NCBI GenBank assembly: GCA_934615635.1
Contig: CAKTTT010000006.1
Coordinates: forward strand, 1-27,714
Length of the DNA stretch: 27,714 nucleotides
Direction: 5' to 3'
Origin: an uncultured Eubacteriales bacterium
GTDB taxonomy: Bacteria > Bacillota > Clostridia > Oscillospirales > Acutalibacteraceae
Part shown: positions 15,350 to 22,446 of the stretch, one piece after another
Position numbering within the stretch: position 1 is the first letter of the stretch
Layout of the letters: the number at the start of each line of letters is the position of its first letter
Notes under the pieces: model-generated
The model's input: only the letters and a program-made list of their open reading frames with translations
Told to the model about the DNA's origin: nothing
The model's database searches: none
Made by a program: the position numbers and the translations under genes

Positions 15350-15396
15350 GTTGTGGGTAAATATAGGCCGCTTTACGCGGCGGGTGGAGGGTATGC

Positions 15397-16083
15397 ATGA
15401 ACACCGCTTTTCCTAGAATCCTGACCTTGCTGCGGAAAGAGCGCGGCATCAGCCAAAAAAAGGCGGCGACCGATTTGGGCGTTTCTCAAGCGCTCTTGTC
15501 CCATTACGAAAAGGGGATCCGGGAATGCGGGCTGGATTTTGTGGTCCGTTCCGCCGATTACTACCATGTATCCTGTGATTATCTGCTGGGCCGGACGCCG
15601 GACAAAACCGGCGCCGTTATCGCGATCAACGAGATTCCCGACAACGACCCCTCCGCCAAGGACAACCAGTACCGCGGCAGTGTACTGCCCGTGCTGAATA
15701 AAAAGCTCATCGTCAATTCGCTGAACATCCTGTTCGACTTGCTGCAGCACTGCGGCAGCAAGGGGTTGACCACCGAGATTTCCGCCTACCTAACCCTGTC
15801 GGTCTATGCGGTATTCCGGGAGCTGTACGCCTCCAATCCCAAGAATCCGGCTGCCATGTTTTCCGTGGATGGGTATATCTATCCGGCGGCGCTGCTGGGG
15901 GAACAGGGAAAGACCCTGGCCCGCATCGGCCGTCTGGCCCAGGGGCACAATATCGGGGAGGTCCAAGGACTGGACGCGCAGCGGATCCCCTCGATACTTC
16001 CCGACGACCTGACCCGTCAGTACCCGCTTTTCGCCTCTTCCCTGTTCAATCTCCTGCGCAACGCGGAAAGCTGCCTGAAATGA
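15397..16083 (+). CDS. XRE family regulator with an uncharacterised C-terminal domain
   Basis: This 228-residue protein has an N-terminal Cro/C1-type helix-turn-helix (about 6-65: ILTLLRKERGISQKKAATDL, then GVSQALLSHYEKG and YYHVSCDYLLGRTP). After a flexible stretch (66-100), residues 100-228 form a mostly helical domain that I do not recognise; it may sense a ligand or mediate oligomerisation. ATG at 15397 follows GTGGAGGG. The gene lies behind a terminator-bearing leader and ends just before a strong terminator of its own, so it is a single-gene unit. The target genes are not evident; autoregulation is common for such proteins. Confidence 0.88.
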   Translation: MNTAFPRILTLLRKERGISQKKAATDLGVSQALLSHYEKGIRECGLDFVVRSADYYHVSCDYLLGRTPDKTGAVIAINEIPDNDPSAKDNQYRGSVLPVLNKKLIVNSLNILFDLLQHCGSKGLTTEISAYLTLSVYAVFRELYASNPKNPAAMFSVDGYIYPAALLGEQGKTLARIGRLAQGHNIGEVQGLDAQRIPSILPDDLTRQYPLFASSLFNLLRNAESCLK

Positions 16084-16104
16084 CCCATCGATACCCGCAT
16101 ATCC

Positions 16105-16138
16105 GGCAAGCGGCGACAGGTGTCGCCGCTTGCCTTTT
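16105..16138 (+). terminator. Terminator of the XRE regulator gene
   Basis: A near-perfect 14-base inverted repeat (GGCAAGCGGCGACA at 16105-16118 with 16121-16134) is followed by TTTTC, 21 bases after the stop codon. Confidence 0.85.
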
Positions 16139-16185
16139 CAAATTCTTCCGCAAAGCAGAAAATCGGATCAGAAGGGGGCATCCGC

Positions 16186-16608
16186 ATGGAATACCGCCGG
16201 TTTGGCGAGCATTACGTCATACGGCTTGACAAGGGGGAGGAAATCGTGGCCCGGCTGCGGGAACTGGCGGAGGCCGAGGGAATCGCCCTGGCCACTCTGA
16301 CCGGTATCGGCGCCGTGGGCAAGGTGACGGCCGGGGTATTCGACACCAAAGAAAAGCTGTTCAAGGGCCGCACCTGGACCGGCGATCTGGAGATCGTCTC
16401 CATCGGCGGCAGCATCAGCCGGATGAAGGGCGCGGTCTATCCTCACTTCCACATCAGCGTGGCGGATGAAGCCGGGCATGTGTTCGGCGGTCATTTGAAC
16501 GAGGCGGTGATCAGCGGAACCGGAGAGCTGGTCCTCACCCGGATAGCGGGAGAGGTGGACCGTTGCTTCGATGAGGAAATCGGACTGAATCTGTTCCGCT
16601 TCCTGTGA
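16186..16608 (+). CDS. PCC/DUF296 domain protein
   Basis: This 140-residue protein is a stand-alone PCC (plants and prokaryotes conserved, DUF296) domain. In plants the domain accompanies AT-hook DNA-binding motifs; the bacterial stand-alone members form trimers and their role is poorly known. The conserved histidines that form a metal-like site are present: His87 and His89 in YPHFHISVAD, and His103 in GHVFGGHL. Also typical are LATLTGIGAVGKVTAGVFD (36-54) and SIGGSISRMKG. ATG at 16186 follows GAAGGGGG seven bases upstream. It is separated from the XRE gene by a terminator and seems to be transcribed alone. Confidence 0.88.
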   Translation: MEYRRFGEHYVIRLDKGEEIVARLRELAEAEGIALATLTGIGAVGKVTAGVFDTKEKLFKGRTWTGDLEIVSIGGSISRMKGAVYPHFHISVADEAGHVFGGHLNEAVISGTGELVLTRIAGEVDRCFDEEIGLNLFRFL

Positions 16609-16699
16609 CGGCCTCACCATAGCGGCTATTTACCCATGCCGATTCCATGCCGACGTTCAGCCCCGCCATTCACGACGGCAAAGAGTATCGCCGCCGGTT

Positions 16700-16843
16700 A
16701 TGCGCCTACCACAAAATTTTAAAGGCGAGCGATACGGTCTGCCGCAGGACTGGAATGACGACGGCCAATACGGCCCCGAAAGACATGTGGAGGTTCCGGT
16801 ATGGAGCGACGAACCCATCGGCAGCTATAAGTCCAAGCGGTGA
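16700..16843 (+). CDS. Possible 47-residue small protein
   Basis: ATG at 16700 opens 47 codons ending with TGA at 16843. The product (MRLPQNFKGERYGLPQDW at its start, EVPVWSDEPIGSYKSKR at its end) is rich in Asp, Gly, Pro and aromatic residues and looks like a folded or adaptor-type small protein rather than random translation. No strong ribosome binding site is visible, and upstream in-frame codons could be read, so it may also be the 3' remnant of a longer gene. I know of no named family. Confidence 0.35.
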   Translation: MRLPQNFKGERYGLPQDWNDDGQYGPERHVEVPVWSDEPIGSYKSKR

Positions 16844-16896
16844 CAGCCGCTTCTTAAAGAAGGGAATCCAACTTTCCCCTCTCATCCTCCCTTTCC

Positions 16897-16918
16897 CGCC
16901 CGTCGTATACGACGGGCG
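16897..16918. repeat. Perfect 22-base palindrome
   Basis: The 11-base arm CGCCCGTCGTA is followed immediately by its exact reverse complement, with GTATAC at the centre. No T-tract follows on either strand, so an operator or protein-binding site is more likely than a terminator. It lies between the 47-residue ORF and the glnA terminator. Confidence 0.6.
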
Positions 16919-16980
16919 AAGCCTTACAGATCGCCGCCGGCTCCTCCTTCGGCCGGCCGAATATAGAGAAGGAATACAGC

Positions 16981-17018
16981 AAAACCGGGCGGGGTCCAGC
17001 GACCTTCCGCCCGGTTTT
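16981..17018 (-). terminator. Terminator of glnA
   Basis: There is a perfect 12-bp stem (AAAACCGGGCGG at 16981-16992 with 17007-17018) with a 14-base loop, 14 bases after the original glnA stop codon. The arms supply A and T runs on both sides. Confidence 0.8.
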
Positions 17019-17032
17019 ATTTTCTTCTATCC

Positions 17033-18335
17033 TCAGTACCGTTCCAGATACCGTTCCAGTTCCCATTGAGTGACGCGGATCTTGTAATCGTCCCACTCTT
17101 CCTTTTTGTGGGTGACATATTTCTGGAAAATATGCTCTCCCAGGGTTTCCCGAATCAGCGGATCCCGCTTCATCGCCCGCACCGCCTCGCTCCTCCCGCT
17201 CATCCTCCGTCAGCTCGAAGATGTTGGCATCGGTGGAGTCCGGCGGCGTCAGCCCCCGGCGGATGCCGTCCAGCCCGGCGGCCAGACATAGCGCCAGAGT
17301 GAGATAGGGATTGGCGGAGGGATCGGGATTGCGCAGCTCCAGCCGGGTGCCCACTCCGCGGGAGGCCGGCACCCGCACCAGGGGGGACCGGTTGCTGGCG
17401 GACCAAGCGATGTAGACCGGCGCCTCGTAGCCGGAAACCAGCCGCTTATAGGAATTGACCAGCGGATTCGTCACCGCCGCCATTCCCCTGGCGTGCTCCA
17501 GGATCCCCGCCACAAAGCTGTAGGCGGTTTTGCTCAGGCCCAGCGCATCCGCCGGATCGTAGAAGGCGTTTTTCCCGTCCTTCATCAGCGACATATTGAC
17601 ATGCATACCGCTGCCCGCCATACCGTAGATGGGCTTGGGCATAAAGGTGGCGTACATATCGTGCATGTGGGCGACGGTTTTAACCACCAGCTTGAAGGTG
17701 ACGATGTTATCCGCCGCGTTGAGGGCCCCGTCGTATTTGAAATCGATTTCGTGCTGACCGTTGGCCACCTCATGGTGAGACGCTTCGATCTCGAAGCCCA
17801 TATCCTCCAGCATAAGGCACATGTCCCGCCGGGCGCTCTCCCCCAGGTCGGTGGGGCCTAGCTCGAAATAAGCGCCGCGGTCGTGGGTCTTGGTGGTGGG
17901 ATGCCCCTCCTCGTCGTTGTTGAAAAGGAAAAACTCGCATTCCGGCCCCACGTTGAAGGCGGTGAAGCCCATCTCCTCCGCCTGACGCAGCACCTTTTTC
18001 AGCAGACCCCGGGGATCTCCCTCAAAGGGGGTGCCGTCCGGCTTGTAAACGTCGCAGATCAGCCTGGCGACCCGGTTGTCCTCATCGTACCAGGGAAAGA
18101 TCATAAAGGTATCCAAATCGGGATAGAGGTACATGTCCGACTCCTCGATGCGCACAAACCCCTCAATGGAAGAGCCGTCGAACATACACTTGTTCTGCAG
18201 CGCCTTATTCAATTGGCTGGCCGTGATGGCGATATTTTTGAACGAGCCGAAAATATCCGTAAACTGCAGCCGGATAAACCGCACGTTTTCTTCCTTGACA
18301 ATGCGTATGATGTCTTCCGCCGTATAACCAGCCAT
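17033..18335 (-). pseudogene. glnA: Glutamine synthetase (GSI-alpha), frameshifted near the 3' end
   Basis: GlnA joins ammonia to glutamate using ATP. Codons 1 to about 381 are intact, with CMFDGSSIEGF, the metal ligands in VGPECEFFLF, ANGQHEIDFKY, HMHDMYATFMPKP, GSGMHVNMSL, SNRSPLVRVP and the ELRNPDPSANPY block. After NIFELTEDER the frame is lost. The true C-terminus continues in another frame from about 17191 (EAVRAMKRDPLIRETLGEHI to WELERYLERY, stop at 17033-17035). About 11 codons expected between these parts are missing, so the lesion is a small deletion that also shifts the frame. Reading straight on gives a 493-residue product ending at 16854 with about 110 foreign residues. The missing part holds the C-terminal helices used for subunit contacts and feedback control. 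An assembly error is possible. Confidence 0.9.
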
Positions 18336-18387
18336 ACTCTCACGCCTTTCCGCCGCCGAAGCGGCCTTGACTTTTGCTTACCGAGAC

Positions 18388-18420
18388 ATTATCGCATCCC
18401 TGCCGGGCTCTTGTCAAGAG
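18388..18420 (-). promoter_or_regulatory. glnA promoter with palindrome over the -35
   Basis: On the minus strand a perfect TTGACA (18412-18417) and GATAAT (18388-18393) are 18 bases apart, 52 bases upstream of the glnA ATG. A perfect 13-base palindrome, CTCTTGTCAAGAG (18408-18420), covers the -35 box and could be a repressor site. It is not a classical GlnR/TnrA box. Confidence 0.65.
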
Positions 18421-18535
18421 AAAAGGTCGGGCAAGGGAAGTTCCCGGTGATTTTCCGTTTTTCTTTTCCGGCCTTCTCCCAAAATTGTCTCATATTTGGG
18501 TATCCGGCGCAATAAGCATAGAAACGAGGATTTGG

Positions 18536-18564
18536 TTGACACCGTACACGGGGCGGGGTATAAT
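18536..18564 (+). promoter_or_regulatory. Consensus promoter of mntP
   Basis: TTGACA (18536-18541) and TATAAT (18559-18564) with a 17-base spacer is a full consensus. Transcription would start near 18571, leaving a leader of only about 30 bases, so no yybP-ykoY manganese riboswitch can be present here. The ribosome binding site GGGGAGG precedes ATG 18600. Confidence 0.85.
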
Positions 18565-18599
18565 AGAAAGACACTGCGTATTTTGGGGAGGCAGTACAT

Positions 18600-19202
18600 A
18601 TGGATATATGGACCTTGCTGCTGATGTCCATCGGCCTAGCCATGGATGCTTTCGCCGTTTCGGTCAGCAGCGGTATCGTTCTCTGCCATACCTGCTGGCG
18701 GCAGACCGTCCGTATCTCCGGCAGTTTCGGCCTGTTTCAGGGCTTGATGCCGCTGGTGGGCTACACCATCGCCCGCACCTTCGCGGACAAAATCGGCGCT
18801 GTGGATCACTGGGTGGCCTTCGGGCTGCTGGCCTTCATCGGCGGCAAAATGCTGTGGGAGGTTTTCCGCGGCAAGGACGACGACCTTCCCAGCGGCGATC
18901 CCTGCGGCTGGAAAAACCTGCTGGTCATGTCGGTGGCCACCAGCATCGATGCCCTGGCGGTGGGGGCCTCCCTGGCGGTGATGCCCCGCACTGGCATATT
19001 GGCCATGTCGCTGGGCTATCTGATCTGCTGTGGGGTCATCGCGCTCGTCACCTTCGTTATCTGCTTCGCCGGGGTCAAGATCGGCTGCCGCACGGGGAAC
19101 TTTTTCGGCCGCAAGGCGGAAATCGCCGGCGGAATCGTTCTCATCCTTATCGGCGTGAAGATTTTGCTGGAACATCTGGGGGTGCTTCCCAACCTCGGCT
19201 GA
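18600..19202 (+). CDS. mntP: Manganese efflux pump MntP
   Basis: This 200-residue membrane protein exports Mn2+ and protects against manganese overload. It shows the internal repeat of the family: GLAMDAFAVSVSSG in the first half and VATSIDALAVGASLAVM in the second, each with the conserved Asp in a membrane helix. Six transmembrane segments are visible. The central cytosolic loop (about 90-102) is short and charged. The length and ends match MntP (formerly YebN). It is transcribed alone from a strong promoter and followed by a long hairpin terminator. It lies divergently from glnA; no MntR box was recognised. Confidence 0.95.
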   Translation: MDIWTLLLMSIGLAMDAFAVSVSSGIVLCHTCWRQTVRISGSFGLFQGLMPLVGYTIARTFADKIGAVDHWVAFGLLAFIGGKMLWEVFRGKDDDLPSGDPCGWKNLLVMSVATSIDALAVGASLAVMPRTGILAMSLGYLICCGVIALVTFVICFAGVKIGCRTGNFFGRKAEIAGGIVLILIGVKILLEHLGVLPNLG

Positions 19203-19239
19203 GACGGCGACCCCTTTCGCAAAAACAAAAAAGCGAAAC

Positions 19240-19290
19240 GCCGGCGGCTCCGGGCTTCCCGACAGGGAAATCCAGGGCCGCCGGCTTTAT
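19240..19290 (+). terminator. Terminator of mntP
   Basis: A 9-bp GC stem (GCCGGCGGC at 19240-19248 with 19277-19285) encloses a smaller TTCCC/GGGAA hairpin and is followed by TTTATCTTTC, 37 bases after the stop codon. Confidence 0.75.
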
Positions 19291-19794
19291 CTTTCTCCCC
19301 CTATACCGAGCTATACCGCGCAGCCGCTCTTTGTTGTTCTCGTCCGGCCGGGACAGCAAGCCGCCGCCTTCCCCTCGTGTCTGCGCCACGGGAAAAAGTC
19401 TTTCGGCTTTTGGGAGGTGGGGGTTGGACCTAGTGCATGACAAGAAACCCATCAAGCAAGAAGGGGATTATCTCGATAGGCAAGCGTTTTTAGCGCGAAA
19501 GTCAAATGAGACAAGGGGGACAAATGATAAGGTTTTCGGTTTTCTGCTTTTTCAAATTCCGTGTTCCATTTGGGTTTAAGCGAAAAACACCATTGAAGTC
19601 CAAACCGTAAGGGCTCAGATTTCAACGGTGTCTTTAATTGGGCTGGATGTCAACGGCAGCGTCCATCTCCCGCCAGCAAGGCGCCTATGCTGCGGCACTT
19701 GACCGCGCCTGCTCCGGTCACCCGTCCGGGTAACGAAACTGCAGACGGGGGCTCTTTCCTATACTGTCCCATTCTTTCTCCCGCCTACAGCGAC
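19291..19794. other. Gap between mntP and azlD, no supported gene
   Basis: About 500 bases. The part 19430-19590 is clearly more AT-rich than its surroundings and has an open frame reading LVHDKKPIKQEGDYLDRQAF without a start or ribosome binding site; it may be a fragment of a foreign gene. A minus-strand terminator hairpin lies at 19581-19631. The rest shows nothing recognisable. Confidence 0.4.
19581..19631 (-). terminator. Minus-strand hairpin terminator downstream of azlCD
   Basis: On the minus strand, an 11-bp stem with one G-T pair (arms ACACCGTTGAA, 19621-19631, and TTCAATGGTGT, 19587-19597) is followed by TTTTCG. It is 164 bases beyond the azlD stop codon. Confidence 0.55.
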
Positions 19795-20124
19795 CTACAA
19801 CGCATGGCACAGGCGCATAACGCTCTCCGTAAGGAATACCGCCGCCGTGGAAGCCAGCGCCACCGGCAGCAACCCCTTTTTCATAAAGGAGAGGATCAGG
19901 GCCGCCACCATCCCTGCCAAAGCAGACCACATGGTGGCCGTGGAATACAGGATGGCCGGAAAGGTCATCGCTCCCAGCACGGCATAAGGCAAATAATACA
20001 GCAGCGAACGGAGGAAGGGGCTGTTCACCCTGCCCCGCATGAAAGAGAGGGGGAGCACCCGGGGCAGATAGGTGACCAGCGCCATCACCGCCACGCCGCA
20101 AATCCAATAAACCGTCATGCTCAT
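19795..20124 (-). CDS. azlD: Branched-chain amino acid exporter small subunit AzlD
   Basis: This 109-residue protein with four hydrophobic segments is the AzlD/BrnE small subunit that works with AzlC to export branched-chain amino acids and analogues. The conserved start IAVMALVTYLPRVLPLSF-like segment is present here as VAVMALVTYLPRVLPLSFM (about 12-30), followed by LRSLLYYLPYAVLGAMTFPAIL. Its start codon overlaps the azlC stop codon by four bases (ATGA), so it is translationally coupled. It sits just downstream of the liv uptake operon, which places import and export of the same substrates together. Confidence 0.93.
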   Translation of the reverse strand: MSMTVYWICGVAVMALVTYLPRVLPLSFMRGRVNSPFLRSLLYYLPYAVLGAMTFPAILYSTATMWSALAGMVAALILSFMKKGLLPVALASTAAVFLTESVMRLCHAL

Positions 20125-20852
20125 GCCACCGCGCCCTCCTCTTCCGTCTCCGGCGCCGGGAACAGCAGCGCGCCCATGACCGAGGCGGCCACGGCGCAGA
20201 GGATCAGCGCCCAGCCGGAAGGCACCCGGTTCAGCAGCGGTACCCAGCGGAAAAGGCAGCTAAGGGCGACTGCCGTCAGGGTAACCGCCGCCACCGCCCG
20301 GGAACCCCGGGCCTCGGGCACGACGATGGCGATGAACATGGCAAACAGGGCGATCCCCAGCGGCGAGGTGACGGCGGCAGGCAGCACGGACCCGGCCAGC
20401 GCGCCGAACAGGGTGCCCAGCACCCAGCCCGCGTAGGGGCCGGCGGACAGCCCGGCGAAAAACCAGCCCGACAACTGCCCCTTTTCCCGCATGGCGAGAA
20501 AAAAGATCTCATCCGTCACGCCGTTGGCCAGCAGCAGCCGCTTCACAACGGGGATGCGCAGCATCTTTTGAGAAAGGGAAAGAGACATGAGCATATACCG
20601 GATGTTGATCACCAGCACCGTCACGCCGATTTCCGGCAGCCCCGCGCCGGCGGCCAGAAGCCCCGCCCCCGCCTGCTGCCCCGCCGAGGTGAAATTGGTC
20701 ATGGAGATCAGCAGCACCAGTTGCCAGGGCAGGCCGTTTCCCACCGCCCAGACGGCAAAGGCGAAGGATACGGGGAGATAGCCGAGAAAAACCGGCCAGC
20801 CGGTACGCAGGCCTTTCAGAAATTGCCGCCTGCGTTGTGTCATATCCGCCAT
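20121..20852 (-). CDS. azlC: Branched-chain amino acid exporter large subunit AzlC
   Basis: This protein of about 243 residues has 7-8 membrane segments and belongs to the AzlC/BrnF family. Typical blocks are GLRTGWPVFLGYLPVSFAFA, SMTNFTSAGQQAGAGLL and VLVINIRYMLMSLSLSQKM, the last a family signature. I chose ATG at 20852 (MADMTQRRRQ) with AAAGGA upstream. A longer in-frame start at 20894 has no ribosome binding site and would lie within the hairpin region that ends the liv operon. The C-terminal tail is acidic (ETEEEG). It is coupled to azlD by a four-base overlap. Confidence 0.92.
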   Translation of the reverse strand: MADMTQRRRQFLKGLRTGWPVFLGYLPVSFAFAVWAVGNGLPWQLVLLISMTNFTSAGQQAGAGLLAAGAGLPEIGVTVLVINIRYMLMSLSLSQKMLRIPVVKRLLLANGVTDEIFFLAMREKGQLSGWFFAGLSAGPYAGWVLGTLFGALAGSVLPAAVTSPLGIALFAMFIAIVVPEARGSRAVAAVTLTAVALSCLFRWVPLLNRVPSGWALILCAVAASVMGALLFPAPETEEEGAVA

Positions 20853-20907
20853 GGAATATTCTGTCCTTTCCACTTTATCCTTTCTCCCACCCATAAAACC
20901 CGTAAAG

Positions 20908-20937
20908 AAGCCCCGCCCGCGGTTCGGCAGGCAGGGC
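20908..20937 (-). terminator. Possible terminator between livF and azlC
   Basis: On the minus strand GCCCTGCC pairs with GGCGGGGC (one G-T pair) around an inner loop, followed by TTCTTTACGGGTTTT. It starts 24 bases after the livF stop codon. The T-tract is interrupted, so readthrough into azlCD is possible. Confidence 0.5.
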
Positions 20938-20960
20938 GTGGTTCCATCCTTTCGGCCGGG

Positions 20961-21674
20961 TCAGCCTCCCAGATAGGCGTGCCGGACCTGCTCGTTATCC
21001 AGCAGATCGGCGGCGGCGCCCTCCAGCGAGATGGCGCCGGTTTCCAGCACATAGGCGCGGTGGGAGATGGACAGCGCCATTTTGGCGTTCTGTTCCACCA
21101 ACAGCACCGTGGTGCCGTCCCGGTTCACCTCGGTGATACAATTGAAAATCTCCTGCACCAGAATCGGAGACAACCCCATGGAGGGCTCATCCAACAACAG
21201 CATCTTCGGGCGGGACATCAAGGCCCGTCCGATGGCGAGCATCTGCTGCTCCCCTCCCGACAGGGTTCCCGCCGTCTGCTTGCGCCGCTCCTTCAGCCGC
21301 GGGAAGCGGAGGAACACCTTTTCCAGATCCTCCGCCACCCCGGCGCCGTCCTTTCCCGAACGGATGTAGGCGCCCATTTCCAAATTCTCCTGCACCGTCA
21401 GGGTGGCGAACACCCGCCGCCCCTCCGGCACCTGGGCCAGCCCCATCTGCACGATCTTGTGGGGCTCGGTTTTCAGAATGCTCTTGTCCATAAACCGGAT
21501 ATCGCCGGTTTTCGAACGAAGCAGTCCGGAAACCGTGTGCATGGCCGTTGTCTTGCCCGCGCCGTTGGCGCCGATCAGGGAGACGATCTCCCCTTCGTCC
21601 ACATGAAAGGAGATCCCCTTGAGCGCGTGAATCGCGCCGTAGTAGACATGGATATCCTCAACCGTCAGCATCAT
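20961..21674 (-). CDS. livF: Branched-chain amino acid ABC transporter ATP-binding protein LivF
   Basis: This 237-residue ABC ATPase is one of the two that power the liv permease. Walker A is GANGAGKTT (about 34-42), the signature is LSGGEQQMLAIGRAL (about 138-152), Walker B is MLLLDEPSMGLSP, and the switch histidine position is occupied by the VEQN motif (LLVEQNAKMAL) that is typical of LivF. It ends in AYLGG, as LivF proteins do. ATG 21674 has AAGGGGG eight bases upstream. It is the last gene of the liv operon, 13 bases after livG. Confidence 0.96.
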   Translation of the reverse strand: MMLTVEDIHVYYGAIHALKGISFHVDEGEIVSLIGANGAGKTTAMHTVSGLLRSKTGDIRFMDKSILKTEPHKIVQMGLAQVPEGRRVFATLTVQENLEMGAYIRSGKDGAGVAEDLEKVFLRFPRLKERRKQTAGTLSGGEQQMLAIGRALMSRPKMLLLDEPSMGLSPILVQEIFNCITEVNRDGTTVLLVEQNAKMALSISHRAYVLETGAISLEGAAADLLDNEQVRHAYLGG

Positions 21675-21687
21675 CTTGCGCGCCCCC

Positions 21688-22446
21688 TTATCCGCCGAGA
21701 TAGGCCGTGATGACCTTCTCGTTGCGGCGGATATCGTCCGGCGTGCCGGACGCGATCAACTGGCCGTAATCCAGCACATACAGCCGCTCGCAAACGTTCA
21801 TCACCAGGCTCATGTCGTGTTCGATCAGCAAAATCGCCACCTGGAACCGTTCCCGTATGGAACGGATCACCTCCATCAGCTCATGGGTTTCGGTGGGATT
21901 CATCCCGGCGGCCGGCTCATCCAGCAGCAGAAGCTGAGGATCGGCGGCCAGCGCCCGCAGGATTTCCAGCTTGCGCTGCATACCGTAAGGCAGATTGGCG
22001 GCCATCTGATCCGCCACCGATTCCATACCGAACACTCCCAGCAGCTCTCTGGCCCGCTCCTCCGCCTCTCCCTCCTCTCTCCAATAGCCGGGGAGGCGGA
22101 AGAAGGAGGAGATCACAGGATACCGCATGGTGTGGTTGATGGCCACCCGGATGTTGTCCAGCACCGACATCTCTTTGAAGAGGCGAATGTTCTGGAAGGT
22201 CCGGGCTATACCGGTCTGGGTAATCTGATAGGGCTTCTTGCCGATAATGCTCTTGCCTGCGAACCGGATGGCGCCGCGAGTGGGGGTGTACACCCCAGTC
22301 AGCAGATTGAAAACGGTGGTTTTACCCGCACCGTTGGGCCCGATCAGGCCGACGATTTCCCCCGCGTCGATCGTGAGGTCCACATCCGTCAAGGCGCGAA
22401 GACCGCCAAAATCGATTCCCAGTTCCTTCACTTCCAGCAGCGGCAT
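21688..22446 (-). CDS. livG: Branched-chain amino acid ABC transporter ATP-binding protein LivG
   Basis: This 252-residue ABC ATPase is the partner of LivF. Walker A is GPNGAGKTTVFNLLTG (about 37-52). ARTFQNIRLFKEMSVLDNI is the LivG Q-loop block, Walker B is LLLLDEPAAGMNP, and the H-loop is LLIEHDMSLVM. The signature motif is unusual: in place of LSGG the sequence reads LPYGMQRKLEILRAL, which is common in LivG proteins. The start codon shares one base with the livM stop codon (TGATG), indicating coupled translation. Confidence 0.96.
   Translation of the reverse strand: MPLLEVKELGIDFGGLRALTDVDLTIDAGEIVGLIGPNGAGKTTVFNLLTGVYTPTRGAIRFAGKSIIGKKPYQITQTGIARTFQNIRLFKEMSVLDNIRVAINHTMRYPVISSFFRLPGYWREEGEAEERARELLGVFGMESVADQMAANLPYGMQRKLEILRALAADPQLLLLDEPAAGMNPTETHELMEVIRSIRERFQVAILLIEHDMSLVMNVCERLYVLDYGQLIASGTPDDIRRNEKVITAYLGG

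Noticed and set aside
18571..18599. Manganese riboswitch (yybP-ykoY) upstream of mntP
   Set aside because: The consensus promoter lies so close to the gene that the leader is only about 30 bases, too short for that riboswitch.
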